This document shows positions 4,736 to 5,536 of a stretch of 5,536 nucleotides of DNA, in pieces. The stretch is from an uncultured Coriobacteriaceae bacterium (lineage in GTDB: Bacteria > Actinomycetota > Coriobacteriia > Coriobacteriales > UMGS124), in NCBI GenBank assembly GCA_902783515.1, contig CACZRK010000311.1:1-5536 (forward strand). The letters run 5' to 3'. The translations under genes and the position numbers were made by a program. The notes below the pieces were generated by a model. It did no database searches and was not told the DNA's origin. It was given only the letters and a program-made list of their open reading frames with translations. Numbering within the stretch: the stretch's first letter is position 1; every line of letters starts with the position of its first letter.

Positions 4736-5536
4736 CACGATCGCCGTCGGGACGACGAGCCCCTGCAGGACGCCGTGGGTCACCGAGCCGAAGACGGCGC
4801 GCCCGAGCGCCGAGCGCCCGTGCGTGCCCATCACGAGCACGGTCGCGCCGCGCGCCTCGTCGATGAGGACCTTCGCGGGCGAGGGCCCCTCCACCGCACG
4901 GCCGGTCACCCGCAGCCCCGGGTGAGCCGCCGAGATCGCGTCCACGCGCGCGTTCAGCTCGTGCTGCATCTGCTCGCCGACCGGGTCCAGGCCGCCGCCC
5001 ATCGCCTTGGCGGGCGCGGAGAGCACGGTCGGCAGGCCCCATGCGCTCATGAGCTCCAGCGGCAGGCCGGAGGCGAGCGCCAGGCCCGTCCCGACCGCGA
5101 CGGCCCTCTCGCTCACCTCGTCCGGGCCGACCGCCACGAGGACGCGCCCGTCGGCGGGCTCGGAGCCGGCCGTCCAGTCGGCGGGCACCACGATGGTCGG
5201 GGTGTTGGTCTGCACGGAGATGCGCAGGCCGATCGCGCCGCCGACGACCTCGCCGATCGTCGCGCCGTGATGCGAGCCCACGACGACAGCGGCATGGCTC
5301 GCGGCAAGGCGCGCGATCGCCTCGGCGGGCTCACCGATCGCGGTCGTGGTCACGACGGTGACCGTGGGATCCTCCTCGCGGCACGCGTCGATCACGCGTT
5401 CAAACGCGTCGTGCGTGAGGCCGTCCACCTCCTCGAGCGCGATGCCGGCGGCGTCGGCGAACTTCTTGTCCAGCACATAGAGCAGCGTGACGGTTGGCGC
5501 GGGCTCGGCGGGCGCGGCGTCAGCCGGCGCGGGCTC
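4724..5536 (-). CDS. Tandem universal stress protein, N-terminus cut by window edge
   Basis: The minus-strand frame is open from the right edge to TAG 4726-4724, giving 270 visible residues. A GTG at 5476 could be mistaken for a start, but the frame continues upstream and encodes TVTLLYVLD, the second beta strand of a USP domain, so the true start is outside. The second domain (about visible residues 130-270) opens with RVLVAVGPDE and has the ATP-binding signature G-x2-G-x9-G-S: GTHG at 237-240 and GS at 250-251. In the first domain the same place reads GSHH then GA (87-90, 100-101), lacking the second Gly and the Ser, so only the second domain is expected to bind ATP. The segment before TVTLLYVLD is a Pro/Ala-rich low-complexity run, an insertion where a short helix-strand turn is usual. 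USPs are cytoplasmic proteins that help survival under growth arrest or stress. Transcription ends at the hairpin 4631-4674. The gene converges on MOSC and shares no operon with it. Confidence 0.92.
   Translation of the reverse strand, partial: EPAPADAAPAEPAPTVTLLYVLDKKFADAAGIALEEVDGLTHDAFERVIDACREEDPTVTVVTTTAIGEPAEAIARLAASHAAVVVGSHHGATIGEVVGGAIGLRISVQTNTPTIVVPADWTAGSEPADGRVLVAVGPDEVSERAVAVGTGLALASGLPLELMSAWGLPTVLSAPAKAMGGGLDPVGEQMQHELNARVDAISAAHPGLRVTGRAVEGPSPAKVLIDEARGATVLVMGTHGRSALGRAVFGSVTHGVLQGLVVPTAIVPQA

Noticed and set aside
4425..4866. Plus-strand frames running past the MOSC stop into the USP region
   Set aside because: Arg/Ala/Pro-rich translations crossing the terminator, without motifs or ribosome-binding sites; these are shadows.

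Overview
The window looks like a piece of a high-GC, anaerobic actinobacterial chromosome, most likely class Coriobacteriia (Eggerthellaceae or a close relative). The grounds are the very high GC with strong third-position GC bias, an exported (Tat) fumarate-reductase-like flavoprotein without heme or FMN domains divergently paired with a LysR regulator (an arrangement common in gut Eggerthellaceae), and a tandem universal-stress protein. The assignment is inferred from gene style; no ribosomal marker is present.

Layout from left to right. Positions 1-603 (+) hold the C-terminal 200 residues of a Fic-domain protein, entering from the left edge, with an intact catalytic motif and a C-terminal winged helix. 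Positions 604-786 are a convergent spacer with two strong inverted repeats. Positions 787-2472 (-) encode a complete 561-residue Tat-exported FAD-binding-2 reductase. Positions 2473-2752 are a divergent control region with stacked dyads and possible overlapping promoters. Positions 2753-3670 (+) encode a complete LysR-type regulator, followed by a 16-bp CG palindrome. Positions 3671-3877 form the leader of the next gene and include a foldable inverted repeat. Positions 3878-4570 (+) encode a stand-alone MOSC-domain protein with a charged C-terminal extension. Positions 4571-4723 contain hairpins, among them a convincing intrinsic terminator for the minus strand. Positions 4724-5536 (-) encode a tandem universal stress protein that runs off the right edge.

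The functional core is the divergent flavoprotein/LysR pair. The regulator probably senses a small organic molecule and controls the exported reductase, which would use that molecule or a relative as an electron acceptor outside the membrane. The flavoprotein has the FAD-binding signatures, but several residues used for dicarboxylate binding and proton donation in classical fumarate reductases appear replaced, and it carries a thioredoxin-like WCGPC motif. Its substrate is therefore probably not fumarate and cannot be named from sequence. It has no electron-donor subunit in the window. The Fic, MOSC and USP genes look like independent neighbours rather than parts of one operon. No CRISPR array, tRNA, rRNA, insertion sequence or phage gene was found.
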